DNA of 64,000 bases from Holophagales bacterium. GTDB lineage: Bacteria; Acidobacteriota; Thermoanaerobaculia; Multivoradales; Multivoraceae. Below, piece after piece: positions 1 to 7,998 of this stretch (position 1 is its first letter; the number at the start of each line of letters is the position of its first letter). The translations under genes and the position numbers were made by a program. The DNA lies in assembly GCA_009843505.1 (NCBI GenBank), contig VYDI01000034.1, forward strand, positions 186,001-250,000, written 5' to 3'. The notes beneath the pieces were generated by a model, which saw only the letters and a program-made list of their open reading frames with translations, was not told the DNA's origin and did not search any database.

Positions 1-920
1 TGCATCCGGTACGCCATCTCGTACTGCGCGATGCGGGCGGTGATCTCCGGATCGCCGAACTCCTCGTGGTGCTGCTCGTTCAGCCTCGCCACGGCGTCCA
101 GCATGCGCCGCCGAACGCCGCGGTCGATTCCCGGCGGATCGGACAGGTAGAGAACCGGGTCTTCCGCCGCCCGCAGGTTGACACCCTGGTGCTCCGAGGG
201 CAGAAAACCGGCGCCCCAGAGCCGCTGAAACAGGGCCTGGGACTCACGCTTCGCGCTGCCCTGGGAGATCAGCACGATGAAGGCCGGCAGGTCATTGTTC
301 TCCGAACCGATGCCGTAGCTCAACCAGGCGCCCAGGCTGGGTCGACCGGGCTGCTGGTGTCCCGTCTGCAGATAGGTGATGCCCGGGTCGTGGTTGATCG
401 CCTCGGTATGCACCGCCTTGAGAAAGCAGAGCTTGTCCACGATCCCCGCCGTATGGGGCATCAGCTCGCTGACCCAGGCGCCGCTCTCGCCGTGCTGCGC
501 GAACCCGAACATCGAGGCCGTGATCGGGAAGGACTCCTGATTCGCCGTCATGCCGGTAACGCGCTGATCGCCTCGCACGGAGGCCGGCAACTCCTCGCCG
601 TGCCACTCGGCCAGACGGGGCTTGTTGTCGAAGAGATCGATCTGGGACGGCGCGCCGGACTGAAACAGGTAGATCACCCGCTTCGCCTTGGCCGGGAAGT
701 GGGTGCCGCCGAGCGCGCCCAGCGCCTTTGCCGCCTCGCTGCGGGCCGCCCACGAAGGCCCCGGGTCGAGCAGTGAAGAGAGCGCCGCGACGCCGATGCC
801 CGTGCTCGCCAGGCCGAAGAACTGTCGCCGGCTGACGCCGAGCGCAAAGTCGGCCTGGGGATTCGCACCCGTTCGCGGGTCGCAGGCGCCGCAGAAGGAG
901 TCGGTCTTCTTTCCGTTCAT
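1..920 (-). CDS. DUF1501 family exported protein, C-terminus beyond window edge
   Basis: Partial gene running off the left edge; 306 codons are visible from the ATG at 918-920. The start overlaps the stop of the DUF1553 gene by four bases (ATGA), so the two are probably translationally coupled. The N-terminus carries a twin-arginine-like stretch (SRRQFFGLASTG, near residues 30-41), which suggests Tat export. Downstream are typical DUF1501 features: VIYLFQSGAPSQIDLFDNKP, and a His-rich stretch EAINHDPGITYLQTGHQQPG. DUF1501 proteins are sulfatase-fold proteins of unknown activity, routinely encoded beside DUF1549/DUF1553 cytochrome proteins in Planctomycetota, Verrucomicrobiota and Acidobacteriota. 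The family call is firm; its biochemical role is not known. Confidence 0.88.
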   Translation of the reverse strand, partial: MNGKKTDSFCGACDPRTGANPQADFALGVSRRQFFGLASTGIGVAALSSLLDPGPSWAARSEAAKALGALGGTHFPAKAKRVIYLFQSGAPSQIDLFDNKPRLAEWHGEELPASVRGDQRVTGMTANQESFPITASMFGFAQHGESGAWVSELMPHTAGIVDKLCFLKAVHTEAINHDPGITYLQTGHQQPGRPSLGAWLSYGIGSENNDLPAFIVLISQGSAKRESQALFQRLWGAGFLPSEHQGVNLRAAEDPVLYLSDPPGIDRGVRRRMLDAVARLNEQHHEEFGDPEITARIAQYEMAYRM

Positions 921-3900
921 CGTCTGGTCACCGCCTCGTCCAGGTTCAGCACCGCGCTCGCGGCCACGCTCCAGGCCGCGAGTTCGGCGCCAGGCAAACT
1001 CTCGTCGACGGGCCACTCGCCGACGTTCAGCAACGCTTCGGCCGCCGCCGGATCCCGTTCGTAGCGCGGCCTCAGATCCGCGACGAGATCGAACATCGCC
1101 TCTTGCTCCACGGCCGTCGCCGGACGCGCCAGCACCCGGCGGAAGAGCCCGTCGATCAGACTCGCATCGCCGGCGTCGGCCGGCGCCGCGGCGGCGTTCT
1201 CCGCAAGCAGGTCTTCCGCCAGAACGCGCGCCGCCTCGACGAACTGGGGATCGTTCATCAGCACCAGGGCCTGCAGCGGCGTGTTGGAGCGGGACCTCTC
1301 CACTACGCACGTCTCCCGGTTCGGCGCGTCGAACACCAGCATGTTCGGCGGCGGCACGGTCCGCTTCCAGAAGGTATACAGGCTGCGCCGGTAGAGCGCC
1401 TCGCCGTGGTCCTGCTCGAAGACGCTGGCGCTGCTCTCGTAGCCGATCTCCCGCCACAGACCGGGCGGCTGATAGGGCTTGACGCTCGGGCCGCCGAGCC
1501 TCTCGACCAGAAGGCCGGAAACGGCCAGCGCCCCGTCCCGGATCACCTCCGCGTCGAGGCGGAAGCGGGACGCGCGCGCCAGCAGCCGGTTCTCCGGGTC
1601 GAGTGCGATGAGTTCCGGGCTCGCCCTGGAACTCTGGCGATAAGTCGAGGACAGCACGATCATCTTCTGGAGCGCCTTCAGATCCCACTCCTGCCGGACC
1701 AGTTCGGTCGCCAGCCAGTCGAGCAGCTCCGGGTGGGACGGCCACGCGCCCTGGGCGCCGAAGTCGCCGGCCGTCGCCACCAGGCCGCGAGCGAAGAACT
1801 TCCTCCAGACGCGATTCGCCGTCACACGCGCGGTGAGCGGATGATCTCCGCTGACCAGCCAGCGCGCCAGGCCGAGCCGGTTCTTCGGGAGGTCTTCCGG
1901 GATCGGCGGCAGCACCGCCGGGACGGCCGCGTCGACTTCGTCCAACTGCTGGTCGTACTCGCCGCGACGCAACACGAAGGTTGGCCGCGGATCGTCCATC
2001 TCGCGCATGACCATCGTCGTCGGCACGGCGGCCTCGATCTCACGGAGACGCTCCGAGAGCGCGGCGTAGCGCGTCTCATGCACCAGCCACGGAGACCAGT
2101 AGCCCCGTCGGAAGCGATGGCGGATCGTCGTCGCCTGCTCCCCGGTCCGTTGATCCACGGGCAGCCCGACCAGGTACTCGACATCCCGGTACGCCGTCAC
2201 GAGACCGCCGTACGGTGGCGGCAGCTGCTTCGGCTCCAGCACCTGAAGCGCCACCTCGGGCGCGTCGGATACCGACAGCCGGAAACGGCGCATCGTCTTG
2301 TACTGATAGGTCGACTCCTGCCGCAGCACGATCCGCAGCCGGACGCCAAAGGCCGAGCCCGGCGCCGCCTCGGCCGCCTCGGGCGTCCGAGCCCGAGCCG
2401 CCCGGAACACGGCCGTCCGGGCGGTGGCCCGGGTCATGTAGCCGGCGCCCCAGCCGGTCCCAGGATCGCCGTCCACCGCCAGTTCGAGTGCCATGGACGG
2501 CGTCGCGTAGTCGGCGTAGCCAGCAGCCAGATCCAGGGCGCCGGACGGTCCCCCATCGAGCGGCGTCACCTCGACCTCGACCTCGGTCAACACGAAACTC
2601 CCGTCCTCGGCCCGGCCAATCCCGAGCGACGGATCGGACCGATCCCGAAGCGCCTCCAGCCGCAACGCGCCGACGTGGTCAAGGTCGGTCTCGGCCTCGA
2701 TCACATAGACGTCGGTCACGGGATTCTCACCGGACACTTCGATCGAGCCGTCATCGAGAACGGTCATACGGGCCCCAGCGGTGGACTCGAGCGAAACCGG
2801 CACCAGCGGCCGCCACCTCTCGCCCAGCCGGCGGTCCCACTCCTGCTGCCACGCGGCCTGCGCCGTGACGGCTTCTCCGTTCGCATCGTCGAGGAGCGCA
2901 TCGAGCGGCGCAAGTTCCTCCCGAATCTCCCGAAGCAACGCGCGCTGGCCCGGGTCGGGCGCCTGGATCTTCGGCTCCGCATTGCCCTGGTTGCCATCGA
3001 GACCGGCCTCGTCGACCGTGTTGAAGAAGGCGGCGAGCTGGTAGTACTCACGCTGGCTGATCGGATCGAACTTGTGGTCGTGGCACTTGGCGCAGCCGGC
3101 GGTCAGCCCCATCCAGACCGTGGCCGTCGTGTCCGTGCGGTCGAAGACGTACTGGACGCGGTACTCCTCCGGAATCGCGCCGCCCTCGTTGTTGATCATG
3201 TGGTTGCGGTGGAAGCCGGTGGCAAGCAACTGCTCCGGACCCGGATCCGCCAGCAGGTCGCCGGCGAGCTGATCGACCGTGAATTCGTCGAAGGGCTGGT
3301 TGCGGTTGAACGCGTCGATCACCCAGTCGCGCCAGCGCCACATCGACCGCTCGAGGTCCCGGTGGTAGCCGTTCGTGTCGGCGTAGCGGGCGGCGTCCAG
3401 CCAGAAACGCGCCATGTGCTCCCCGTAGCGCTCGGAGGCGAGCAGCCGGTCCACCAGACGCTCGTAGGCGTCCGGCGAGGTGTCGGCCAGGAAGGCCTCC
3501 ACCTCGCCCGGCGTCGGCGGCAGCCCGGTCAGATCGAGCGACAGGCGTCGTACCAGTGTGCGGCGGGCCGCCTCAGGCGCGGGCGCAAGCCCCTCGCTCT
3601 CCAGCCGGGCGAGAACGAAGCGATCGAGATCGCCGCGGACCCAATCAGGGTCCGCCACCGGCGGCGGGTCGGGACGCCGCGGCGGCCGGTACGCCCAGTG
3701 ATCCTCGAACTCCGCTCCTTGCAGAATGAACCGGCCCAGGGTCTCGATCTCACGGTCGGACAACGTCGAGTCCGCGTGAGGCGGCGGCATGCGATCGAGA
3801 GGATCGACTGCCGCGATCCGCTGGAACAACTGACTCTCGTCCAGGCTGCCGGGCACCAAGGCACGACGCCCCGAGGAAAGAACACCCAGCGCCGACTCGC

Positions 3901-4465
3901 CCTGGTCGAGCCGCAGGCCCACCTGACGCACGGCCGCGTCCGGGCCGTGACACTCGTAGCAGTGGTCCGAAAGGATCGGCCGGACGTCTCGATTGAAGGA
4001 GAGAGGCGCGCCCGGACCCGCGATGTCGTGCTCCACGGGCGGAACTTCACGCGCCGCGACGCCAACTCCCCCAACCTCTTCCTCATCCGCCAGAGGCCAC
4101 TCCGCACCGGCATCGATCCACGCCTCGAGCAGCGCCCGCTCCGCCTCCTCGAGCGCCCGCGGCGGCGGCATCTCCAGTTCGTCCTCGCGCCGAATCGCAG
4201 CCACGAGCAAGCTCGCCTCCACATCTCCAGGCACGATCGCCGCGCCCCGACCACCCCCGATCAACATCGCCGGCCGCGAATCGAGCCGCAGATTCCCCCG
4301 CTGCCTCAGAGGCCCGTGACAGGCGAAACACCGGCTCTTCAACACCGGCAGGACTTCCGACTCGAAGTCCGGAAGCGTCGCGGCTTTGGCGAGTCCCCCA
4401 CCGCCTGCAAGCAAACCCAAGCCCATCAGCATCGCACCCGCGACCCTGCTGACTCTTGTGTCCAT
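917..4465 (-). CDS. Planctomycete-type cytochrome c, DUF1549 and DUF1553 domain protein
   Basis: Large exported haem protein of about 1182 residues. Visible order: signal peptide (residues 1-28, ending near GGGGLAKA), a first haem site CFACH (46-50), a second site CYECHGPD near 168, a DUF1549 region containing [11 protein letters not shown] near 456, a middle region like a carbohydrate-binding or discoidin domain, and a C-terminal DUF1553 region ([17 protein letters not shown] and [17 protein letters not shown]). I chose the ATG at 4465 because a signal peptide starts there; the open frame extends upstream through the 176-bp repeat element, which is unlikely to be coding. It is coupled to the DUF1501 gene. 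These pairs are thought to act on polysaccharides or other polymers outside the cytoplasm, but no activity is established. Confidence 0.9.
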   Translation of the reverse strand: MDTRVSRVAGAMLMGLGLLAGGGGLAKAATLPDFESEVLPVLKSRCFACHGPLRQRGNLRLDSRPAMLIGGGRGAAIVPGDVEASLLVAAIRREDELEMPPPRALEEAERALLEAWIDAGAEWPLADEEEVGGVGVAAREVPPVEHDIAGPGAPLSFNRDVRPILSDHCYECHGPDAAVRQVGLRLDQGESALGVLSSGRRALVPGSLDESQLFQRIAAVDPLDRMPPPHADSTLSDREIETLGRFILQGAEFEDHWAYRPPRRPDPPPVADPDWVRGDLDRFVLARLESEGLAPAPEAARRTLVRRLSLDLTGLPPTPGEVEAFLADTSPDAYERLVDRLLASERYGEHMARFWLDAARYADTNGYHRDLERSMWRWRDWVIDAFNRNQPFDEFTVDQLAGDLLADPGPEQLLATGFHRNHMINNEGGAIPEEYRVQYVFDRTDTTATVWMGLTAGCAKCHDHKFDPISQREYYQLAAFFNTVDEAGLDGNQGNAEPKIQAPDPGQRALLREIREELAPLDALLDDANGEAVTAQAAWQQEWDRRLGERWRPLVPVSLESTAGARMTVLDDGSIEVSGENPVTDVYVIEAETDLDHVGALRLEALRDRSDPSLGIGRAEDGSFVLTEVEVEVTPLDGGPSGALDLAAGYADYATPSMALELAVDGDPGTGWGAGYMTRATARTAVFRAARARTPEAAEAAPGSAFGVRLRIVLRQESTYQYKTMRRFRLSVSDAPEVALQVLEPKQLPPPYGGLVTAYRDVEYLVGLPVDQRTGEQATTIRHRFRRGYWSPWLVHETRYAALSERLREIEAAVPTTMVMREMDDPRPTFVLRRGEYDQQLDEVDAAVPAVLPPIPEDLPKNRLGLARWLVSGDHPLTARVTANRVWRKFFARGLVATAGDFGAQGAWPSHPELLDWLATELVRQEWDLKALQKMIVLSSTYRQSSRASPELIALDPENRLLARASRFRLDAEVIRDGALAVSGLLVERLGGPSVKPYQPPGLWREIGYESSASVFEQDHGEALYRRSLYTFWKRTVPPPNMLVFDAPNRETCVVERSRSNTPLQALVLMNDPQFVEAARVLAEDLLAENAAAAPADAGDASLIDGLFRRVLARPATAVEQEAMFDLVADLRPRYERDPAAAEALLNVGEWPVDESLPGAELAAWSVAASAVLNLDEAVTRR

Positions 4466-4766
4466 ACGTATCAACCGCTCCGGAACCCAATCCTCTTTCT
4501 GGATTCCGAGGATGTTACCGCGCCGCAGGTCCGCCACGTCGAAGCCGTTCAGCCCGGTCTGGGTTGGAGGAGAGGGTCCCAGCGAGGCTGTCGGCAAGCG
4601 ACGCCTGACGCCATCCCATCGTCCGGCGCCCAACCGGAGCGCAGCCGACCGCAGCGAGCGCCGACCCTCCATTCATCCGGAAAGCGCTCGCGTCCGCCGG
4701 GACCCTCTCCTCCAACCCAGACCGGGCGGGTGAGGCAGACGCTTCCGGCGGTACACTGCCGGCCCC
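4466..4766. other. 301-base intergenic region between divergent genes
   Basis: Non-coding gap between the DUF1553 gene (minus) and the LLM oxidoreductase gene (plus). Most of it is the 176-bp inverted-repeat element at 4552-4727, listed separately. To its right, TACACT at 4752-4757 lies nine bases before the ATG at 4767 and is the only promoter-like sequence I see for the plus-strand gene. I see no small ORF with a credible ribosome binding site. Confidence 0.7.
4552..4727. repeat. 176-bp inverted-repeat element, copy A
   Basis: Bounded by a perfect 29-bp inverted repeat: left arm 4552-4580, right arm 4699-4727, arms ending GAGGGTCCC and GGGACCCTC at their inner edges. Inside the right half is an 8-bp hairpin, GCGAGCGC (4654-4661) pairing with GCGCTCGC (4684-4691), with a 22-nt loop ending GGAAA. 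Seven bases separate this hairpin from the right arm. Copy B (42587-42762) has identical total length, loop length and hairpin-to-arm spacing. The arm and stem sequences differ between the copies but remain complementary within each. No open frame or transposase is inside. It may be a non-autonomous mobile element or a structured RNA/DNA element. Confidence 0.85.
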
Positions 4767-5837
4767 ATGGACTTCGGCGTCTGCGTCGCCAGCAAGATCG
4801 ACGACATCGGCTACATCGAGAGGGCGGAAGCGCTCGGGTACAGCCATGCGTGGATCGCCGACAGCCAGATGATCTGGTCGGACTGCTACGCGGTGCTGGC
4901 GCTGGCGGCGGAGCGGACCAGCCGGATCAGGCTCGGAACCGGCGTCGCGATCACCGGCACACGGATCGCGCCGGTGACGGCGCACAGCATCGCGACGATC
5001 AACCGGATCGCTCCGGGCCGTACCTTCCTCGGCATCGGCGCCGGCAACACGGCGCTCCGACTGATGGGGCACCGCCCGGTCGGCGTCAAGGAGTTCGGCG
5101 AGTACCTGCGCGTGGTGCGGGCGCTGCTCGACGGCCGGGAGGTCGACTTCGCCTTCCGCGGGCGCACCGAGCCGCTACGCTTCCTGATGGAGGAACAGGG
5201 CTTCATCGCCACCGAGCCGCGCATCCCGATGTACGTCTCCGGCTTCGGTCCCAAGAGCCAGGGCCTGGCCGGCGAGGTCGGCGACGGCCTGGTCATGTCG
5301 ATTCCGCCGAACGCCTCTCTGTTCGACCGCGCGATCGAGAACTGCCGCCGCGGCGCCGAGGCCGCCGGCCGGGACTTCGACGCCGACAGCTTCTACACCT
5401 GCTCGCTCACGACAGCCGTGATTCTGGAGCCCGGCGAGGATCTCACGTCGCCGCGCGTGATCGAAGAGTGCGGCCCGTTCGTGCTCTCCGGCCTGCACTA
5501 CCTGTACGACCAGCAGCACCAGTTCGACCGCGAGCCGCCGCCGCACGTGCGGCCGGTCTGGGACGAGTACCGCGCGCTCGTCGAGCAGACGCCGGCGAGA
5601 GGGAGACACCTGCGCGTCCACGCCGGCCACTGCACGTACTCCCTGCCGGAAGAAGAGAGGTTCGTCACCCCTGATCTCATCCGCGCTTCCTGCCTTGCGG
5701 GTACGGCTGAGGAGGTACGGGAACAGGTCCGCACTCTCGCCGACGCCGGTCTCGACCAGCTCATGCTGCTGCCCTCCCTCGCCAGCCAGGAACGGGTCGT
5801 TCAGCAGTTCCACGACGAGGTCATGGTCCGCCTGTAG
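4767..5837 (+). CDS. LLM class (luciferase-like) flavin-dependent oxidoreductase
   Basis: 356 residues with the TIM-barrel pattern of the bacterial luciferase/F420-dependent reductase superfamily. The N-terminus MDFGVCVASKIDDIGYIERA leads into AEALGYSHAWIADS. A conserved core follows, RIRLGTGVAITGTRIAPVTA, then APGRTFLGIGAGNTALRLMG, which is typical of 5,10-methylene-H4MPT reductase-like members. The C-terminal part contains LAGTAEEVREQVRTLADAGL, as in this superfamily. These enzymes use FMN or F420 on varied substrates; the substrate here cannot be inferred. No Shine-Dalgarno precedes the ATG; TACACT at 4752-4757 lies nine bases upstream. The gene stands alone, with only a short gap to the next plus-strand gene. 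Confidence 0.88.
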   Translation: MDFGVCVASKIDDIGYIERAEALGYSHAWIADSQMIWSDCYAVLALAAERTSRIRLGTGVAITGTRIAPVTAHSIATINRIAPGRTFLGIGAGNTALRLMGHRPVGVKEFGEYLRVVRALLDGREVDFAFRGRTEPLRFLMEEQGFIATEPRIPMYVSGFGPKSQGLAGEVGDGLVMSIPPNASLFDRAIENCRRGAEAAGRDFDADSFYTCSLTTAVILEPGEDLTSPRVIEECGPFVLSGLHYLYDQQHQFDREPPPHVRPVWDEYRALVEQTPARGRHLRVHAGHCTYSLPEEERFVTPDLIRASCLAGTAEEVREQVRTLADAGLDQLMLLPSLASQERVVQQFHDEVMVRL

Positions 5838-5848
5838 CGAACGGTCGC

Positions 5849-5854
5849 TACGAT
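5849..5854 (+). promoter_or_regulatory. Candidate leaderless -10 motif (TACGAT)
   Basis: TACGAT ends exactly six bases before the ATG at 5861, the spacing expected if transcription starts on the A of the start codon. No Shine-Dalgarno and no clear -35 hexamer are visible. It matches the TANNNT pattern seen before several other genes in this window. Confidence 0.4.
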
Positions 5855-5860
5855 CGTCTG

Positions 5861-6970
5861 ATGCTCCTGCTGGTCCTTCCCTGGGACGCCGAGGCCGACG
5901 CGTCCGCCGAGTGGTGGTACCTCCGTCGCTGGCTCGCCTCTGAGGCGCGCGCCGTCTTCGGCGAAGTCGACGTCGTTTCCGAGCTGCCGGCCAGGCCGCC
6001 CGATGATGCGGAAGCAATCCTCGTCCTGAGGTCCTGCCGTGTCCTGATCGGCCGCGCGTCCCTTCGCAGAATGCGAGAAGCACTCGCGGCGAACGGCCGT
6101 GACGGCGTCAACGGCGCCGTCTACGCCACCGACCTGACGACAACCGGCCCGGAAGCAAGCAGCGACCTCTTCACGCTGGCGGACTTCGAACAGGCCGAGA
6201 CCGCATGGCTGGCCGCCGACTCCACGAACGCGGCCGGGCTACCTTCCAGCGAAGGGACCTCTCCCGCCGCGCTGCTGTCGACCGCGGCCGCTGCACGGTT
6301 GGCCGCGGGTGAGGGGATACCCGGTCCGCGCGCCGGTCTCTGCTACGAGTTCATCGACTACTACGGCGGCGAACGTGCCGATGTCCTGCCGCTCCTGCCC
6401 CCGCATCTCGGGGCCGAGTCTTCCGTCCTGGAGGTCGGCTGCGGCCGCGGGGCGACGGCGGCCCTGATCAAGGAGCGCTTCGGCTGCCGGACCGTCGGCA
6501 TCGAACTGAATCCCGAAGCGGCGCTCGCAGCCGAGAGCCGGCTAGACCGGGTGATCCGGGGTGACGTCCAAACCGTGGAACCCGCCGAGACCTTCGACGC
6601 GATCGTCGCCTTCGAGCTCTTCGAACACCTCACCGACGGTCAGGCGTTCCTGGAACGAGCCGCCGGCTGGCTCCGTCCTGGCGGACGGATGGTCTTCTCC
6701 GTGCCCAACGTCGGCCACTACTCGGTGGTCGAGGACCTGATCTCCGGGCGGTGGGACTACATCCCCATGGGACTCCTCTGCGCCACCCACGTTCGGTTCT
6801 TCACCCGTCGTACGCTCGAGGACTGGCTCCACGCGGCCGGCTTCGACCGCTACCGGATCGACGCCCAGACCACTCCCCTGCCAGCGCGCATCGACGCGCT
6901 CCCCGAGTCGCTTACACCCGACCGCGAGAGCCTGACCACGGCCGGCTTCTACGTCACGATCTTCGGCTGA
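5861..6970 (+). CDS. Class I SAM-dependent methyltransferase with unassigned N-terminal region
   Basis: 369 residues. The C-terminal half is a Methyltransf_11/23-type domain: motif I VLEVGCGRGATAALI near residue 190, the acidic residue GIELNPEA about 20 residues later, FDAIVAFELFEHL, and a post-domain HVRFFTRRTLEDWLHAAGF typical of enzymes acting on glycans or lipids. The first roughly 150 residues (MLLLVLPWDAEAD, then IGRASLRRMREALAANGRDG) do not match a domain I recognise. The linker PGPRAGLCYEFIDYYGGERADVLPLLPP is common before such methyltransferase domains. The last 22 bases overlap the 3' end of the opposing glycosyltransferase gene. The acceptor substrate is unknown. Confidence 0.85.
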   Translation: MLLLVLPWDAEADASAEWWYLRRWLASEARAVFGEVDVVSELPARPPDDAEAILVLRSCRVLIGRASLRRMREALAANGRDGVNGAVYATDLTTTGPEASSDLFTLADFEQAETAWLAADSTNAAGLPSSEGTSPAALLSTAAAARLAAGEGIPGPRAGLCYEFIDYYGGERADVLPLLPPHLGAESSVLEVGCGRGATAALIKERFGCRTVGIELNPEAALAAESRLDRVIRGDVQTVEPAETFDAIVAFELFEHLTDGQAFLERAAGWLRPGGRMVFSVPNVGHYSVVEDLISGRWDYIPMGLLCATHVRFFTRRTLEDWLHAAGFDRYRIDAQTTPLPARIDALPESLTPDRESLTTAGFYVTIFG

Positions 6971-7998
6971 GCCGCGGGCTGCCGCCTCACCGGGTCGACG
7001 CCGAACGCCCGCATCAGCGCTTCGCCGGTGCGGCGTTCCGTGTACGTTTCGGCGATCGCCCGCCCCGCCATGCCGAGCCGCCACCGCAGGTCGCGATCGC
7101 GCCACAGGCATTCCACCGCAACTCGAAGCGCCTCCGCGTCGCCGAACGGCACCTTGATCGAGGCCCGGTCTTCGGGATCGAGGTCGCGGTGGGAGGGAAT
7201 CTCCGTCAGAACGCAGGAACGGGCGCAGCCCATCGCTTCGAGCGCGAGCAGGCCGAAGCCTTCGAGCGGCGACGACGGTCCGATGCACAGGTCGACGCTC
7301 CGGATCAGCGCAGGAACCTCGCCGGGTGGAACGTGACGGCGCCGCTCCGCTTCAGGCCAGAAGGAGATTTCCTCCGCGTCCGCGTCCAGCGACAGGCGCA
7401 CCAGGTCGAGACGGCGACCGCTCCGCTCGAACAGCGGCCGCAGTGCCCGCAGGCACCAGGCGACTCCCTTGACTTCGAGACCCCAGTGGCCGCTGACGAG
7501 TACGCGCAGCCGGCCATCATCTTCTCGTTCCTCCTTCGGGGGCCGGAACAGGTCCGGTTCGAAGGGCTGTGGAATCCAGTGGGCCTCAACACCGTGGCGA
7601 TCGCGAAGAGTGCGCACGAGATGCGGGGACACGACGAGCTTGCGGGCCGGCAACTCGTACGCCGCCAGCATCGCATCGCGCTCGGCGCGAGGCAGCGTGT
7701 CGTGGGCCGGCTCGTAGCCCTGGCACAGGTGACACGCCAGACGCTCGGCGATCTCGACCGCCGGAGCGACCGTAGGCGCCAACGTCCCCACCGCTACCTC
7801 GACCCGCGGCAGCGATCGTCGATCGAGGGCCCGAACCTGCCGGTAGAAGGCATCCGCCCCGTCGAACCAGTTCGGGCACGGATCCGGCGAGTGGACGGTC
7901 GCGTCGACTCCGAGGCCCCGGAGCGCCCGGGCATGCTGCAACACCACCTTGACGCCGCCGTAGAGGGCGGCGCCCGGCAGCAGGTAGGCGACTCTCAG
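6949..7998 (-). CDS. Glycosyltransferase family 4-like protein, apparent CTG start
   Basis: About 349 residues, a GT-B glycosyltransferase. The N-terminal Rossmann start RVAYLLPGAALYGGVKVVLQH fits a family GT4 N-terminus that binds an acceptor. The C-terminal sugar-nucleotide domain has the EGFGLLALEAM signature (E-x7-E type), followed by TEIPSHRDLDP. No ATG, GTG or TTG lies within reach upstream; the family N-terminus begins directly after a CTG at 7996-7998, which shares CTGA with the stop of the preceding gene. I therefore propose CTG as the start, coupled to that gene. A GGGGAT tract about nine bases upstream could act as ribosome binding site. A later internal GTG would remove the first beta strand. 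Confidence 0.8.
   Translation of the reverse strand: MRVAYLLPGAALYGGVKVVLQHARALRGLGVDATVHSPDPCPNWFDGADAFYRQVRALDRRSLPRVEVAVGTLAPTVAPAVEIAERLACHLCQGYEPAHDTLPRAERDAMLAAYELPARKLVVSPHLVRTLRDRHGVEAHWIPQPFEPDLFRPPKEEREDDGRLRVLVSGHWGLEVKGVAWCLRALRPLFERSGRRLDLVRLSLDADAEEISFWPEAERRRHVPPGEVPALIRSVDLCIGPSSPLEGFGLLALEAMGCARSCVLTEIPSHRDLDPEDRASIKVPFGDAEALRVAVECLWRDRDLRWRLGMAGRAIAETYTERRTGEALMRAFGVDPVRRQPAAQPKIVT

Noticed and set aside
1103..5674. Very long plus-strand open frame opposite the DUF1553 gene
   Set aside because: It is Arg/Pro/His-rich low-complexity translation antisense to a gene with clear domains and three CxxCH motifs; high G+C makes such frames common.
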